In this document: piece by piece, positions 45,651 through 54,821 of the stretch
How positions within the stretch are numbered: position 1 is the stretch's first letter
Layout: every line of letters starts with the position of its first letter
Assembly (NCBI RefSeq): GCF_000613925.1
Contig: NZ_BAJX01000003.1
Span: 62,001-126,000 of the forward strand
DNA: 64,000 nucleotides
From: Prevotella histicola JCM 15637 = DNF00424
GTDB lineage: Bacteria; Bacteroidota; Bacteroidia; Bacteroidales; Bacteroidaceae
Reading direction: 5' to 3'
Program-made: the position numbers and the translations under genes
Notes under the pieces: generated by a model
The model's database searches: none
The model's input: only the letters and a program-made list of their open reading frames with translations
What the model was told of the DNA's origin: nothing

Positions 45651-45712
45651 TACCGTTAGAGAATAGTCTGTAAATTCTCTCTTTTGTAGAGAGTTATGGA
45701 TAAAATAATACT

Positions 45713-45743
45713 CCCTGTCAGCTTTGCTGGCAGGGATTTTTTT
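45713..45743 (+). terminator. gapA terminator overlapping the miaA promoter
   Basis: CCCTGTCAGC / GCTGGCAGGG (one G-U pair) followed by ATTTTTTT. The loop contains the TTTG that serves as the -33 box of the miaA promoter. Confidence 0.8.
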
Positions 45744-45753
45744 GTTATCTTTG
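45723..45753 (+). promoter_or_regulatory. miaA promoter
   Basis: TTTG 45723-45726, a 19 bp spacer and TATCTTTG 45746-45753. The predicted start falls at about 45760, on top of the ATG at 45758. Confidence 0.65.
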
Positions 45754-45799
45754 CGACATGGAGAACAAAGGGTTATGTGATCAGATAGCTATAAGTGAT

Positions 45800-46726
45800 A
45801 TGTCAGAACGAAGAATGATAACCATTCTTGGCCCAACAGCATCTGGAAAGACTGATCTTGCTGCACATCTTGCTTCATATCTAAAGGCAGAGATTATCAG
45901 TGCAGATAGCCGGCAGGTGTATCGTGGTATGGATATCGGAACAGGAAAGGATTTGGGGGATTATACTGTCGACGGACACGTGATTCCTTATCATCTTATA
46001 GATATCTGTGAGCCAGGGACGAAATACAATCTTTTTCGATATCAGCAGGACTTTCTTGATTGCTATGAAAATATACGTAAGCGGAAAATACAACCAATTC
46101 TCTGTGGTGGAACAGGTTTATATATAGAGGCTGTCTTGAAAGGATATAGTCTTTCTCCAGTTCCTCAAAATCCAGAATTACGTATGGCTTTAGCTGATAA
46201 ATCACTTGAAGAGTTGACGGTTATATTAGCAGATCTAAAGACAAAGAACCATTCTGTCATGCATAATAAGACGGATGTTGATTCCTGTCAAAGAGCCATC
46301 CGCGCTATTGAGATAGAGACATATAACCTTTCCAATCCCGTAAAGGAGAGGTCATGTCCGCCTATAGACTCCTTGATAATTGGTGTAAATATAGATAGAG
46401 AGGAACGTCGGAGAAAGATCACGAGCCGTTTAAAGAGCCGCCTTACTAACGGGATGGTTGAGGAGGTAGATGGGTTATTAAAGAGTGGAATATCTGCAGA
46501 AGACCTTATCTATTATGGTTTAGAGTATAAATATGTAACAGAGTTCCTTATTGGTAATATTACCTATGATGAAATGGTTCATCAACTTGAAATAGCTATT
46601 CATCAATTTGCCAAACGACAGATGACGTGGTTTAGAGGAATGGAACGTCGTGGGTTCACCATTCATTGGATAGATGCACTGCAACCTATGGATGTAAAGA
46701 TAGATGAAATAATGAATTTATGGTAG
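45800..46726 (+). CDS. miaA: tRNA dimethylallyltransferase
   Basis: Transfers dimethylallyl to A37 of tRNAs reading UNN codons. Walker A GPTASGKTD, then SADSRQVYRGMDIGTGK, the insertion domain and LEYKYVTEFL. The frame is open from 45758, but the promoter -7 box ends at 45753, so transcription would start on that ATG; the ATG at 45800 (MSERRM) or 45815 (MITILGPT) fits both the promoter and the family's N-terminus. Length from 45800 is 308 residues, a normal size. The stop overlaps the next gene by 7 bp. Confidence 0.93.
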   Translation: MSERRMITILGPTASGKTDLAAHLASYLKAEIISADSRQVYRGMDIGTGKDLGDYTVDGHVIPYHLIDICEPGTKYNLFRYQQDFLDCYENIRKRKIQPILCGGTGLYIEAVLKGYSLSPVPQNPELRMALADKSLEELTVILADLKTKNHSVMHNKTDVDSCQRAIRAIEIETYNLSNPVKERSCPPIDSLIIGVNIDREERRRKITSRLKSRLTNGMVEEVDGLLKSGISAEDLIYYGLEYKYVTEFLIGNITYDEMVHQLEIAIHQFAKRQMTWFRGMERRGFTIHWIDALQPMDVKIDEIMNLW

Positions 46727-47658
46727 ATGAAGAAAGATGGGGTATTATTTATTGCCCACGGAATGGTTATCTTGGTAATTATCAGAAGCAGAGAAGGTCT
46801 CTTGAACAATGCCTGCAGCTACACCAAGTTTCTTATGATATAGTTCAAAGTGAGAATCCTCGTAGCGTAGAGCGACTGGTACGTCTGCTTGTAAGCAATG
46901 GTTACAAGACTATTATCATATATGGTGGTGACTCTGCATTGAATGATGCGGTTAATTATCTGATGCTTTTAGAACCAGAAAAGCGTGACAGTATAACGGT
47001 GGGTGTTATTCCAAATGGTGTGCTGAACGACTTTGCACACTTCTGGGGATTTGATGAATCACACTTGGAACAGACTATAGTTTGGCTTAAGCAGAAGCGT
47101 ATAAGACGGATAGATATTGGGTATATTCGCTATGAAAACAAGAAGTGTGAACGTTGTCGTAGATATTTCCTTAACTGTGTAAATATTGGGATGGTTGCAA
47201 ATATAATGAGCCTTCGTCGTCGTATGCGCCACCTTTTCATATCCCGTACAATCTCCTTTATTCTCTCTTGTTTCCTGCTTTTGTTCCAACGTATGGATTA
47301 TTTGATGTCACTGAACATCAATACAGATAGTATCAGGCGACGGTTGATGACCGTTTGTATCGGTAATGCTCAAGGCTATGGGCAGACACCGAATGCTGTC
47401 CCATATAATGGTTTACTAGATGTTTCAATCGTTTCTCAACCAAAGATGTTGCAAGCAATGAAGGGTATGTATCTCTTGTTGCGGGATAAGATATTGAATC
47501 ATCAGAGTGTATTACCTTATAGAACGCAGGAACTGAGAGCACAGGTAACCTCACATACTCCTGTCAGTGTTGATGGACGACTCTTGAAATCGGCACCTGT
47601 TGGCACTTTTATAATAGGTGTGGAGAAAGAAGTCATTAACTTTATCATACCGAATTAA
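46720..47658 (+). CDS. Diacylglycerol-kinase-family lipid kinase (YegS/BmrU-like)
   Basis: 312 residues of the DAGK catalytic fold: N-terminal RNGYLGNYQKQRRSLEQC, IIYGGDSALNDAVNYL and VIPNGVLNDFAHFWG (the GNDFA-like loop), and the C-terminal VSVDGRLLKSAPV. The conserved GGDGTxNE motif appears as GGDSALND, a divergence that may affect nucleotide binding or specificity. Likely phosphorylates a lipid or sphingoid substrate at the membrane. The start overlaps the miaA stop (translational coupling). Confidence 0.85.
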   Translation: MVDEERWGIIYCPRNGYLGNYQKQRRSLEQCLQLHQVSYDIVQSENPRSVERLVRLLVSNGYKTIIIYGGDSALNDAVNYLMLLEPEKRDSITVGVIPNGVLNDFAHFWGFDESHLEQTIVWLKQKRIRRIDIGYIRYENKKCERCRRYFLNCVNIGMVANIMSLRRRMRHLFISRTISFILSCFLLLFQRMDYLMSLNINTDSIRRRLMTVCIGNAQGYGQTPNAVPYNGLLDVSIVSQPKMLQAMKGMYLLLRDKILNHQSVLPYRTQELRAQVTSHTPVSVDGRLLKSAPVGTFIIGVEKEVINFIIPN

Positions 47659-47760
47659 TACACCTTATATATTAAATTACTCCTGTCTATTCTCTTGTTT
47701 TTATTGAAAAAAGAGACCTTCTATTGTTTAAGCAAATTACTGATAGATTCTATCTACCCG

Positions 47761-47826
47761 TTAAAAGCTCCTAAGCTTTCTCTCAAATGTTTATGAACTT
47801 TTCCTATTATATATTAGAGCTTTTAA
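47761..47826. other. Intergenic inverted repeat, 47659-48018 gap
   Basis: TTAAAAGCTCCTAA (47761-47774) and TTAGAGCTTTTAA (47814-47826) pair with one bulge over a 39 nt loop; no T run. Otherwise the gap between the lipid kinase and the glycogen operon has only the promoter near its end and no gene. Confidence 0.4.
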
Positions 47827-47935
47827 GACATAGGTATTTAAACCTTCTTCGTAAATTCTTCTTATAAGTTTCATAAGAGAAGTCTGAACCTGAAAATAAT
47901 ATCTTACTTTATAATGCTATTATGAAAAATATTTG

Positions 47936-47943
47936 TATCTTTG
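47936..47943 (+). promoter_or_regulatory. -7 element of the glycogen operon
   Basis: TATCTTTG, 75 bp before the debranching-enzyme ATG; the -33 element is unclear. Confidence 0.5.
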
Positions 47944-48018
47944 GAGTGCCAAACGGTAAAGTCTGTAAAGACTTCTACTGGAAAGAAATTAAAAACCAAA
48001 CAATAAACCTTAAAAGAC

Positions 48019-49961
48019 ATGAGCTACTTAAAATTTGAAAAAGCTCTGATGACCAATCTTCAAGATTCGCTTCCTCGAGAGCTACTGCGAACTAATCGTT
48101 CTGGAGCTTATGCTTGTTCCACTATTGTTGATTGTAACACTCGTAAGTACATGGTTTACTTGTTGTCCCCGTTCCTGAATTAGATGATGACAATCATGTG
48201 CTGTTGAGCTCTCTTGACCCCACAGTTATACAGCATGGTGCTGCATTTAACTTGGGTTTACATAAATATCAAGGAGGAACTTTCAGCCCACAAGGGCATA
48301 AGTATATACGGGAATTTGATTGTGATAATGTCCCTACTACTATCTATAGGGTTGGAGGAGTCTTGTTAAAAAAAGAAGTTGTTTTCCAACACTATGAAGA
48401 TCGTATCTTGATACGTTATACATTACTGGAAGCTCATTCGAAAACAACGTTGCAGTTTCGCCCATTTTTAGCATTCCGCAGTGTTAAACAATTTACACAT
48501 GAGAATCCTGTAGCTGATAGAACCTATCATCAGATAGATAATGGAATAAGCACTTGTATGTATGCAGGGTATCCAGCCCTATACATGCAATTCTCAAAAA
48601 CCAATGAGTTTCATTTTGAACCTTATTGGTATCGTGGTCTCGAATATCCAAAGGAACAAGAACGTGGTTATGCTTCTGATGAAGATTTGTATGTGCCAGG
48701 TTATTTTGAGATGAATATTAGCAAAGGAGAGAGTATTATTTTCGCTGCTTCTACTTCAGAATGCAAGCCTTCTATACTACCCAATTTGTTTAATACAGAG
48801 GTTGAGACACGTAGTCCTCGCGATAATTTCTTCCATTGTCTTGTTAATGCAGCACATCAGTTTCATAATAGTGCAAAGGATGGTGCCCGTTATATACTTG
48901 CGGGTTACCCATGGTTTAAGTGCCGCGCGCGCGATCAGTTCATAGCACTTCCTGGTCTCACATTGAGTATTGAAGAGCAGGATTATTTTGAGTTGGTGAT
49001 GCAGACAGCAGAGAAAGGGCTACGCGAATTTATGGAAGGAAAGCCTTTGACTGTTAATATCTATGAGATGGAGAAGCCTGATGTACCTCTTTGGTGTGTG
49101 TGGGCTATTCAGCAATATGCTAAAGCTGCAGGTAAAGAACGTTGCAAGAAACTCTATGGTAGTTTATTGTATGATATCATAGATTACCTTATGTTAGATA
49201 AACATCCAAACTTAACTTTAGACAAGAATGGATTACTTTATGCTGATGCAAAGGGTAAAGCTATAACCTGGATGAATTCTATGAACAATGGGCGACCAGT
49301 TGTTCCACGCTCTGGATATATCGTGGAGTTTAATGCCCTTTGGTATAATGCTCTGAAGTTTGCTGCTGTTATGGAACAAGAGAGTGGGAATATAGAGCGA
49401 TCGAATACTCTTGAGGAACTCGCAGCGCGGTGTAAAGAGGCGTTTGTCGATACATTCCTTAATGAGTATGGCTATCTTTATGATTATGTTGATGGGAATA
49501 TGATAGATTGGAGTGTTCGTCCAAATATGATATTTGCAGTTGCACTTGATTATTCGCCACTTGATCAGAAACAGAAACGGGGTGTTTTAGATGTTTGTAC
49601 GCGCGAGTTACTGACACCGAAAGGATTACGTTCTCTTTCTCCAAAGAGTGGTGGTTACAATCCAATGTATACTGGTCCGCAAAGTCAGCGTGATCTAGCT
49701 TATCATCAGGGGACAGCCTGGCCATGGTTAGGAGGATTCTATCTTGAAGCCTGCTTGAAACTCTATAAGCAAACACGCTTGAGTTTTGTTGAGCGCCAGT
49801 TAGTTGGTTATGAGGATGAGATGTTTCATCATTGCCTTAGTACGTTACCAGAACTCTTTGATGGCAATCCACCTTTTAATGGCCGTGGTGCTATATCTTT
49901 CGCCATGAATGTGGCTGAAGTACTTCGTACTTTAGAGTTACTTGAAAAATATAAATATTAA
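48019..49961 (+). CDS. Glycogen debranching enzyme (amylo-alpha-1,6-glucosidase; frameshift in this sequence)
   Basis: Hydrolyses the alpha-1,6 branch stubs of glycogen. The true start is the ATG at 48019 (MSYLKFEKALMTNLQ); the frame breaks near 48150 in CNTRKYHGLLVVPVPE because one C is missing (TACCAT read as TACAT), then continues to 49961. Repaired length is about 647 residues. N-terminal GDE_N domain (beta-sandwich), then an (alpha/alpha)6 barrel with GYPWFKCRARDQFIALPG, RPNMIFAVAL and AYHQGTAWPWLGGFY. First gene of the glycogen operon. Confidence 0.93.
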
Positions 49962-49975
49962 TAGGAGGAACTTAT

Positions 49976-51241
49976 ATGAAAGTATTAATGTTTGGATGGG
50001 AGTATCCTCCTCATGTATATGGCGGTTTAGCGACTGCAAATTTTGGTATATCGGAAGGTCTTCATGTACAAGGTGATATTGAGACAACGCTTTGTCTTCC
50101 TCATCCTTTTGGTGATGAAGATCAGAGATTTGCCAATATTGTAGCAATGAACTGTGTGCCAATAGCCTATCGAGATGTTGATTATGATTATGTGAAGAGC
50201 CGTATAGGCAATATAATGAATCCAGATCTTTACTATGAGTTGAGAAACCATATCTATGCAGACTTTAATTATATGCATGTCAACGACCTCGGCGCCATGG
50301 ATTTTGCTGGTGGTTACCCTGCTAACCTTCATGAAGAGATCAATAACTATTCAATTATAGCTGGCGTTGTGGCACGGACACTTGACTATGACATCATTCA
50401 TGCACATGATTGGTTAACCTATCCTGCGGGTCTTCATGCCAAGCAAGTTTCAGGCAAGCCTTTGTGCATTCATGTTCATGCCACAGACTTTGATCGTTCA
50501 CGTGGACAGGTTAATCCAACTGTATATGGCATAGAGAAGGATGGAATGGACAATGCTGATTGCATCATGTGCGTGTCAGAACTGACTCGCCAGACCGTTA
50601 TAAATCAATATCATCAGGATCCACGTAAGGTTTTTACAGTGCATAATGCAGTTTATCCCCTGACACAAGAGATTGCAGAAATTCCACGACCAGATCATAA
50701 AGGGAAGGAGAAACTTGTTACTTTCCTTGGTAGAATAACAATGCAAAAAGGTCCAGAATATTTTATTGAGGCTGCAAATATGGTACTTCATCGTACTCGT
50801 AATGTCCGGTTTTGTATGGCAGGGTCAGGTGATATGATGAATCAGATGATTTATCTTGCGGCTGAACGTGGCATTGCTGACCGTTTCCATTTCCCTGGTT
50901 TTATGCGAGGTAAAGAAGTCTATGAATGCTTGAAAGCATCAGATGTTTATGTGATGCCTTCTGTCAGTGAGCCTTTTGGCATTTCTCCTTTGGAAGCAAT
51001 GCAATGTGGTACACCAAGTATTATCTCCAAACAGAGTGGATGTGCCGAGATCCTCAATAATTGTATCAAGATTGATTATTGGGATATACATGCATTAGCT
51101 GATGCAATTTATTCTATCTGTCATAATGAGAGTCTTTTCGACTATTTATCAGAAGAGGGTAAAAAGGAGGTTGCCCAGATAACGTGGGAGAAGGTTGGGG
51201 CATGGATTCGTGAGCTTTACCTTCGCACTTTAGGCTGGTAA
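49976..51241 (+). CDS. Glycogen-synthase-type glycosyltransferase (GT4/GT5-like)
   Basis: 421-residue GT-B fold transferase. N-terminal MKVLMFGWEYPPHVYGGL, HAHDWLTYPAGL and HVHATDFDRSRG; C-terminal TFLGRITMQKGPEYF and the donor-site EPFGISPLEAMQCG (E-x7-E). In Bacteroidetes this gene lies between the debranching enzyme and a GH57 amylase and is taken as the glycogen synthase; the sugar donor (UDP- or ADP-glucose) is not readable. 14 bp after the debranching gene, 54 bp before GH57. Confidence 0.9.
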   Translation: MKVLMFGWEYPPHVYGGLATANFGISEGLHVQGDIETTLCLPHPFGDEDQRFANIVAMNCVPIAYRDVDYDYVKSRIGNIMNPDLYYELRNHIYADFNYMHVNDLGAMDFAGGYPANLHEEINNYSIIAGVVARTLDYDIIHAHDWLTYPAGLHAKQVSGKPLCIHVHATDFDRSRGQVNPTVYGIEKDGMDNADCIMCVSELTRQTVINQYHQDPRKVFTVHNAVYPLTQEIAEIPRPDHKGKEKLVTFLGRITMQKGPEYFIEAANMVLHRTRNVRFCMAGSGDMMNQMIYLAAERGIADRFHFPGFMRGKEVYECLKASDVYVMPSVSEPFGISPLEAMQCGTPSIISKQSGCAEILNNCIKIDYWDIHALADAIYSICHNESLFDYLSEEGKKEVAQITWEKVGAWIRELYLRTLGW

Positions 51242-51295
51242 TAAAAGATTAATGAAACTTACTAATGACCTTTAAAACTAAAACGAGATAAGATA

Positions 51296-52711
51296 ATGAA
51301 AACGATTTGTTTATATTTCGAGATACATCAAGTAGTTCATTTGAAACGTTATCGTTTCTTTGATATAGGTACGGATCATTATTATTATGATGATTTTGAG
51401 AATGAACGTTCAGTTTCGGATATAGCAGAGAGAAGCTATATACCTGCATTGAATACACTGTTGCAGATGATTCGTGACAATGGAAATGCTTTTAAAGTTG
51501 CCTTTTCTCTTTCAGGGGTTGGTATAGAACAACTTGAGATGCATGCTCCACAAGTACTCGAGAAACTACAAGAGTTGAATAACACAGGCTGTGTAGAATT
51601 TCTTGCAGAGCCTTACTCACACGGCTTAGCTTCCCTTGCTAATGAAGAGAGCTTTAAGCTAGAGGTAAAACGGCAGGCTCAGAAGATAAAGGAATATTTT
51701 GGGCAAACACCAAAGGTGTTACGTAATTCTTCTCTTATCTATAGTGATGATATAGGATTACTTGCTTCTCAAATGGGCTTTAAGGCTATGCTGACAGAAG
51801 GTGCGAAGCATGTGCTAGGTTGGAAGAGCCCACACTATATATACAACTGCGCACTTGCCCCAAAGTTAAAGTTACTATTGCGTGATATTAAGTTGAGTGA
51901 TGATATCTCTTTACGCTTTAATAATTCAGAATGGGAGGGTTATCCTTTATTTGCTGATACCTATATGGATGAGATTGCAGCTCTTCCAGACGAAGAACAG
52001 GTGATAGGTATCTTTATGAATCTTTCTGCTCTTGGTATAGACCAACCATTGTCAAGCAATATACTTGAATTCCTTAAGGCATTCCCCGCATGTGCAAAGC
52101 AACGTGGAATAACTTTCTCTACACCATCAGAGATCTGTATGAAACTGAAAAGTATCAGTAGTCTTGATGTGCCAGATACACTTAGTTGGATGGATGAAGA
52201 ACGTGATGTCAGCACGTGGTTGGGTAATCCTATGCAACGAGAGGCGTTTAATAAACTTTACAGTGTTGCTGATCGGGTGCGAATAGCCAGAGATCCACGT
52301 ATTAATCAGGATTGGGATTATTTGCAAGCTAGTGATAATTTCCGCTTTATGTCAACTAAGCCTTCTCGTGTTGGAATGGATCGGGGTATCTATGATGGTG
52401 CTTTTGACGCATTTACAAATTATATGAATATCCTTGGTGACTTCCTTAATCGTGTCAATAGCCTCTATCCTGCAGATATTGATAATGAAGAATTGAATGG
52501 GTTATTGACTACAATCCGCAATCAGGGTGAAGAGATTGAGATGAAGGAGAAGGAGGTAATACGGCTACAAGGGAAGGTTGACAAGTTGGAATCAGAAGAG
52601 GATAAGCTTCGATTGCAAGTTGAGAAGGAGGTAATCGGTAAGGATGCCCCCAAGAATCCTAGTCATAATACCCCTGCAAAGCGTACGGTAAAGAAGAAAC
52701 AAAAGGATTAA
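51296..52711 (+). CDS. GH57 family alpha-amylase/branching-type enzyme
   Basis: 471 residues. GH57 barrel: ICLYFEIHQVVHLKRY at the start, VAFSLSGVGIEQ, EFLAEPYSHGLASL and FNNSEWEGYPLFAD. Works on alpha-glucans, probably glycogen, given its two partners. Residues about 395-471 are an added C-terminal coiled coil (EEIEMKEKEVIRLQGKVDKL) ending in a basic tail (AKRTVKKKQKD), which could mediate assembly or glycogen association. Last gene of the operon. Confidence 0.9.
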   Translation: MKTICLYFEIHQVVHLKRYRFFDIGTDHYYYDDFENERSVSDIAERSYIPALNTLLQMIRDNGNAFKVAFSLSGVGIEQLEMHAPQVLEKLQELNNTGCVEFLAEPYSHGLASLANEESFKLEVKRQAQKIKEYFGQTPKVLRNSSLIYSDDIGLLASQMGFKAMLTEGAKHVLGWKSPHYIYNCALAPKLKLLLRDIKLSDDISLRFNNSEWEGYPLFADTYMDEIAALPDEEQVIGIFMNLSALGIDQPLSSNILEFLKAFPACAKQRGITFSTPSEICMKLKSISSLDVPDTLSWMDEERDVSTWLGNPMQREAFNKLYSVADRVRIARDPRINQDWDYLQASDNFRFMSTKPSRVGMDRGIYDGAFDAFTNYMNILGDFLNRVNSLYPADIDNEELNGLLTTIRNQGEEIEMKEKEVIRLQGKVDKLESEEDKLRLQVEKEVIGKDAPKNPSHNTPAKRTVKKKQKD

Positions 52712-52896
52712 TATAGATATAAGAGAGAGGGGATTAACGATGAGGAAAGCTCTCATGAGAAGTGTTACATGCTTTTCTTTGATGGTATGAATAACTTTTA
52801 CAGATAGGATTGTTATTCTATTTAATATTTAATGTAAATCCTTTCGGGAGTCACTTCGTATCTACTTGTAATTCAGATGCTTATAATTTGAAAAAC

Positions 52897-53006
52897 AAAA
52901 GATGCCCTTTTGCAACGCAAAAGGGCATCTTTTGTTCCCTCAAAGGGTACCTTTTACCATTCAAAAGGGCGTCTTTTACAATGCAAAATAGCACCTATTG
53001 AAAGTG
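52897..53006. repeat. 22 bp tandem array E (AAAAG-N5-CTTTT cores)
   Basis: Five units at 52897, 52919, 52941, 52963 and 52985 (the last degenerate). Units 1 and 2 are exact reverse complements; with flanking bases they form a 20 bp stem with a 3 nt loop at 52894-52936. Located downstream of the GH57 gene and upstream of the candidate small RNA, between same-strand genes. Confidence 0.9.
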
Positions 53007-53165
53007 TGTTATGATTTATTCTTACAATAATCTTTTGTAATCCTATTGTCCAAGAGTGGGGTAGGGCAATGCCCATGTTTTTTTAATCTTCCCTCTTTAT
53101 TTAGCCTAAGTGTTTGTTACTGTGTACGCTTACAATGTTAAAAACATCTTTTTTTTACTATAATA

Positions 53166-53197
53166 TTTGTTTTATTCTTTTATTAGCTATATATTTG
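53166..53197 (+). promoter_or_regulatory. Orphan consensus promoter
   Basis: TTTG 53166-53169, a 20 bp spacer and TATATTTG 53190-53197, with no gene before the terminator at 53242-53275. Confidence 0.6.
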
Positions 53198-53203
53198 CCA
53201 TGT

Positions 53204-53276
53204 GTTTTTCACTGATTTAGATGTTTGCTAAATCATTATTCGAGGTTGGTAGCTTCCTGCACCAACCTCTTTTTTG
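53204..53276 (+). ncRNA. Candidate small RNA
   Basis: A consensus promoter 53166-53197 and a strong terminator 53242-53275 define a predicted transcript of about 70-75 nt with no supported gene (only a 6-codon frame from the ATG at 53200). No match to a known RNA family is recognised. An alternative is a leader or attenuator of the next lipoprotein gene, but that gene has its own promoter at 53287-53317. Confidence 0.4.
53242..53275 (+). terminator. Terminator of the candidate small RNA
   Basis: GAGGTTGGT / ACCAACCTC with a 10 nt loop and TTTTTT. Confidence 0.8.
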
Positions 53277-53286
53277 TGTACTTTAC

Positions 53287-53317
53287 TTGATACTCTTCTA
53301 ATCTTTTTCTATCTTTG
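53287..53317 (+). promoter_or_regulatory. Promoter of the DUF6359-type lipoprotein gene
   Basis: TTG 53287-53289, a 20 bp spacer and TATCTTTG 53310-53317, 26 bp before the ATG. Confidence 0.6.
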
Positions 53318-53342
53318 CAAAGTCTAATATAAATTTTATTCC

Positions 53343-53844
53343 ATGAAGTTGTATAAGTTATTTTTTCTGGTTCTGTGTGCTTTGTTTTTTGTGAATTGTG
53401 AAAAAAAGTGTTGTAGATGACGTTGAACATAAAAGACATAAGACAGAAGATGTGGATAACGGAGAATCTGATTCTGTAGATTCTTCTGCCATTAGTCATA
53501 TTTATACAATTGCAGAATTCCAGCATGATATTCCTGAAGGGAAGGTTGTTACAGTGTCTGGATACATTGTTGGTGCATGCTCTAAGCATATCAAGAATGC
53601 AGAATGGGAGTACCCCTTTACTTATGATAATGCCATTTTGTTAGCAGATGATCGTGGAGAAACCTCTCCAGAACAAGTGATTGCCATTCAGTTGGCTTCG
53701 AAGCTTCTGAAAGAAGAGCTTGGTTTGAAAAGTAATCCTAATAATTATGGGAAGAAGATATTTTTCTGTGGGGTAAAACATAAGTATCTTGGAGTGTTCG
53801 GTATGAAAAAGAATATATATGATTATGGATGGATGGAAGAATGA
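53343..53844 (+). CDS. DUF6359-type OB-fold lipoprotein (frameshift in this sequence)
   Basis: Begins at ATG 53343 with the lipoprotein signal peptide MKLYKLFFLVLCALFFVNC (Cys19 as lipidation site). In the run of seven A at 53401-53407 the frame changes by +1 or -2, after which SVVDDVEHKRHKTEDVD leads into a small OB-fold-like domain: IYTIAEFQHDIPEGKVVTVSGYIVG, AILLADDRGE, IAIQL and KIFFCGVKHKYLGVFGMKN. Repaired length is about 167 residues. Family function is unknown. Without the repair only a signal-peptide-less fragment from 53398 would be seen. Confidence 0.75.
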
Positions 53845-53859
53845 TTTTTGTGTAAATAA

Positions 53860-53891
53860 TTTGCATATACCGATAAAAGTGATTATATTTG
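53860..53891 (+). promoter_or_regulatory. Promoter of the ECF sigma gene
   Basis: TTTG 53860-53863, a 20 bp spacer and TATATTTG 53884-53891. The resulting leader is about 145 nt, long for this window. Confidence 0.6.
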
Positions 53892-54041
53892 CAGTGGAAA
53901 AGAACATTGCAGACAAATAAAGGGAGTGATCCTTTTGGTTTATTGCAAACTTCTCCAGTATTCATTGAATAATAATACTAATAAGAATAAGTTTAGAAAG
54001 CCTATCGAAACACCTGTACTTCATAAATATTTCTTATAAAA

Positions 54042-54638
54042 ATGAAGAAACTGAATGAGATGACCGACGAGGAGTTGGCATTGTCATACATTGATGGAAG
54101 TAATGAGGCTTTCGATTTATTGTTGTCACACAACCAATCGAAATTATTTTCGTATATCCTTTTTGTGGTGCGTGATCGTGACATTGCTGATGACTTGTTT
54201 CAAGAGACTTTTGTTAAAGTAATAACGAAATTACAGCAGGGGAAATATTCGCCGACAGGTAAATTTTCTGCTTGGGTGATGCGTATTGCCCATAATGTAA
54301 TTATGGATTGGTATCGTGCACAACGTGCTGAGAAAGTTGTAGAGGCACCAAAAGACAATGATCTTTCAAATATAGGGGGGATTGATACGGTTATTGCCAA
54401 TATCGAAAGTCAATTTGTTAATTCCCAAACACTCTCAGATGTAAAGCGGTTGATGAACCTTCTGCCAGCTTCCCAGCGTGAAGTTGTATTTATGCGTTTC
54501 TATCAAGAGATGTCATTTAAGGAGATAGCAGAAACTACAGGTGTAAGTATAAACACAAGCCTAGGCCGTATGCGTTATGCTATTTTGAACCTACGTCGTA
54601 TGGTTCGTGATCATAAGGTGAATCTGCAATTTGCGTGA
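54042..54638 (+). CDS. ECF-type RNA polymerase sigma factor
   Basis: 198 residues with sigma region 2 (DLLLSHNQSKLFSYILFVVRDRDIADDLFQETFVKV over about 27-62) and region 4 helix-turn-helix (LPASQREVVFMRFYQEMSFKEIAETTGVSINTSLGRMRYA). It redirects RNA polymerase to stress or surface-function promoters. No anti-sigma or TonB-dependent receptor gene is adjacent, unlike most Bacteroidetes ECF sigmas; the large MscS gene lies convergent on the other side of a terminator. Control may be transcriptional. Confidence 0.93.
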   Translation: MKKLNEMTDEELALSYIDGSNEAFDLLLSHNQSKLFSYILFVVRDRDIADDLFQETFVKVITKLQQGKYSPTGKFSAWVMRIAHNVIMDWYRAQRAEKVVEAPKDNDLSNIGGIDTVIANIESQFVNSQTLSDVKRLMNLLPASQREVVFMRFYQEMSFKEIAETTGVSINTSLGRMRYAILNLRRMVRDHKVNLQFA

Positions 54639-54742
54639 GAAGTGATTAGTACACTTAGATTAATCTGTATTTTTAAGAACAAAGGTTGAGGCTATCAGGG
54701 TATAATGACAGGTTTACTACCTGGTTACTTCAATAATTTAAG

Positions 54743-54782
54743 AAAAAGCTCCAAGACCCAGTTGAGGTTTTGGAGCTTTTTG
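54743..54782. terminator. Bidirectional terminator between the ECF sigma and mscS genes
   Basis: AAAAAGCTCCAA / TTGGAGCTTTTT with an inner GACC/GGT pairing; A and T tracts on both sides serve both genes. Confidence 0.85.
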
Positions 54783-54821
54783 AATTGTAGGTATAAAACT
54801 TTTTATACTTTTCGTTATCTA

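Noticed and set aside
47761..47826. Riboswitch or structured RNA before the glycogen operon
   Set aside because: Only one long-loop inverted repeat is seen, upstream of the promoter; no known riboswitch motif.
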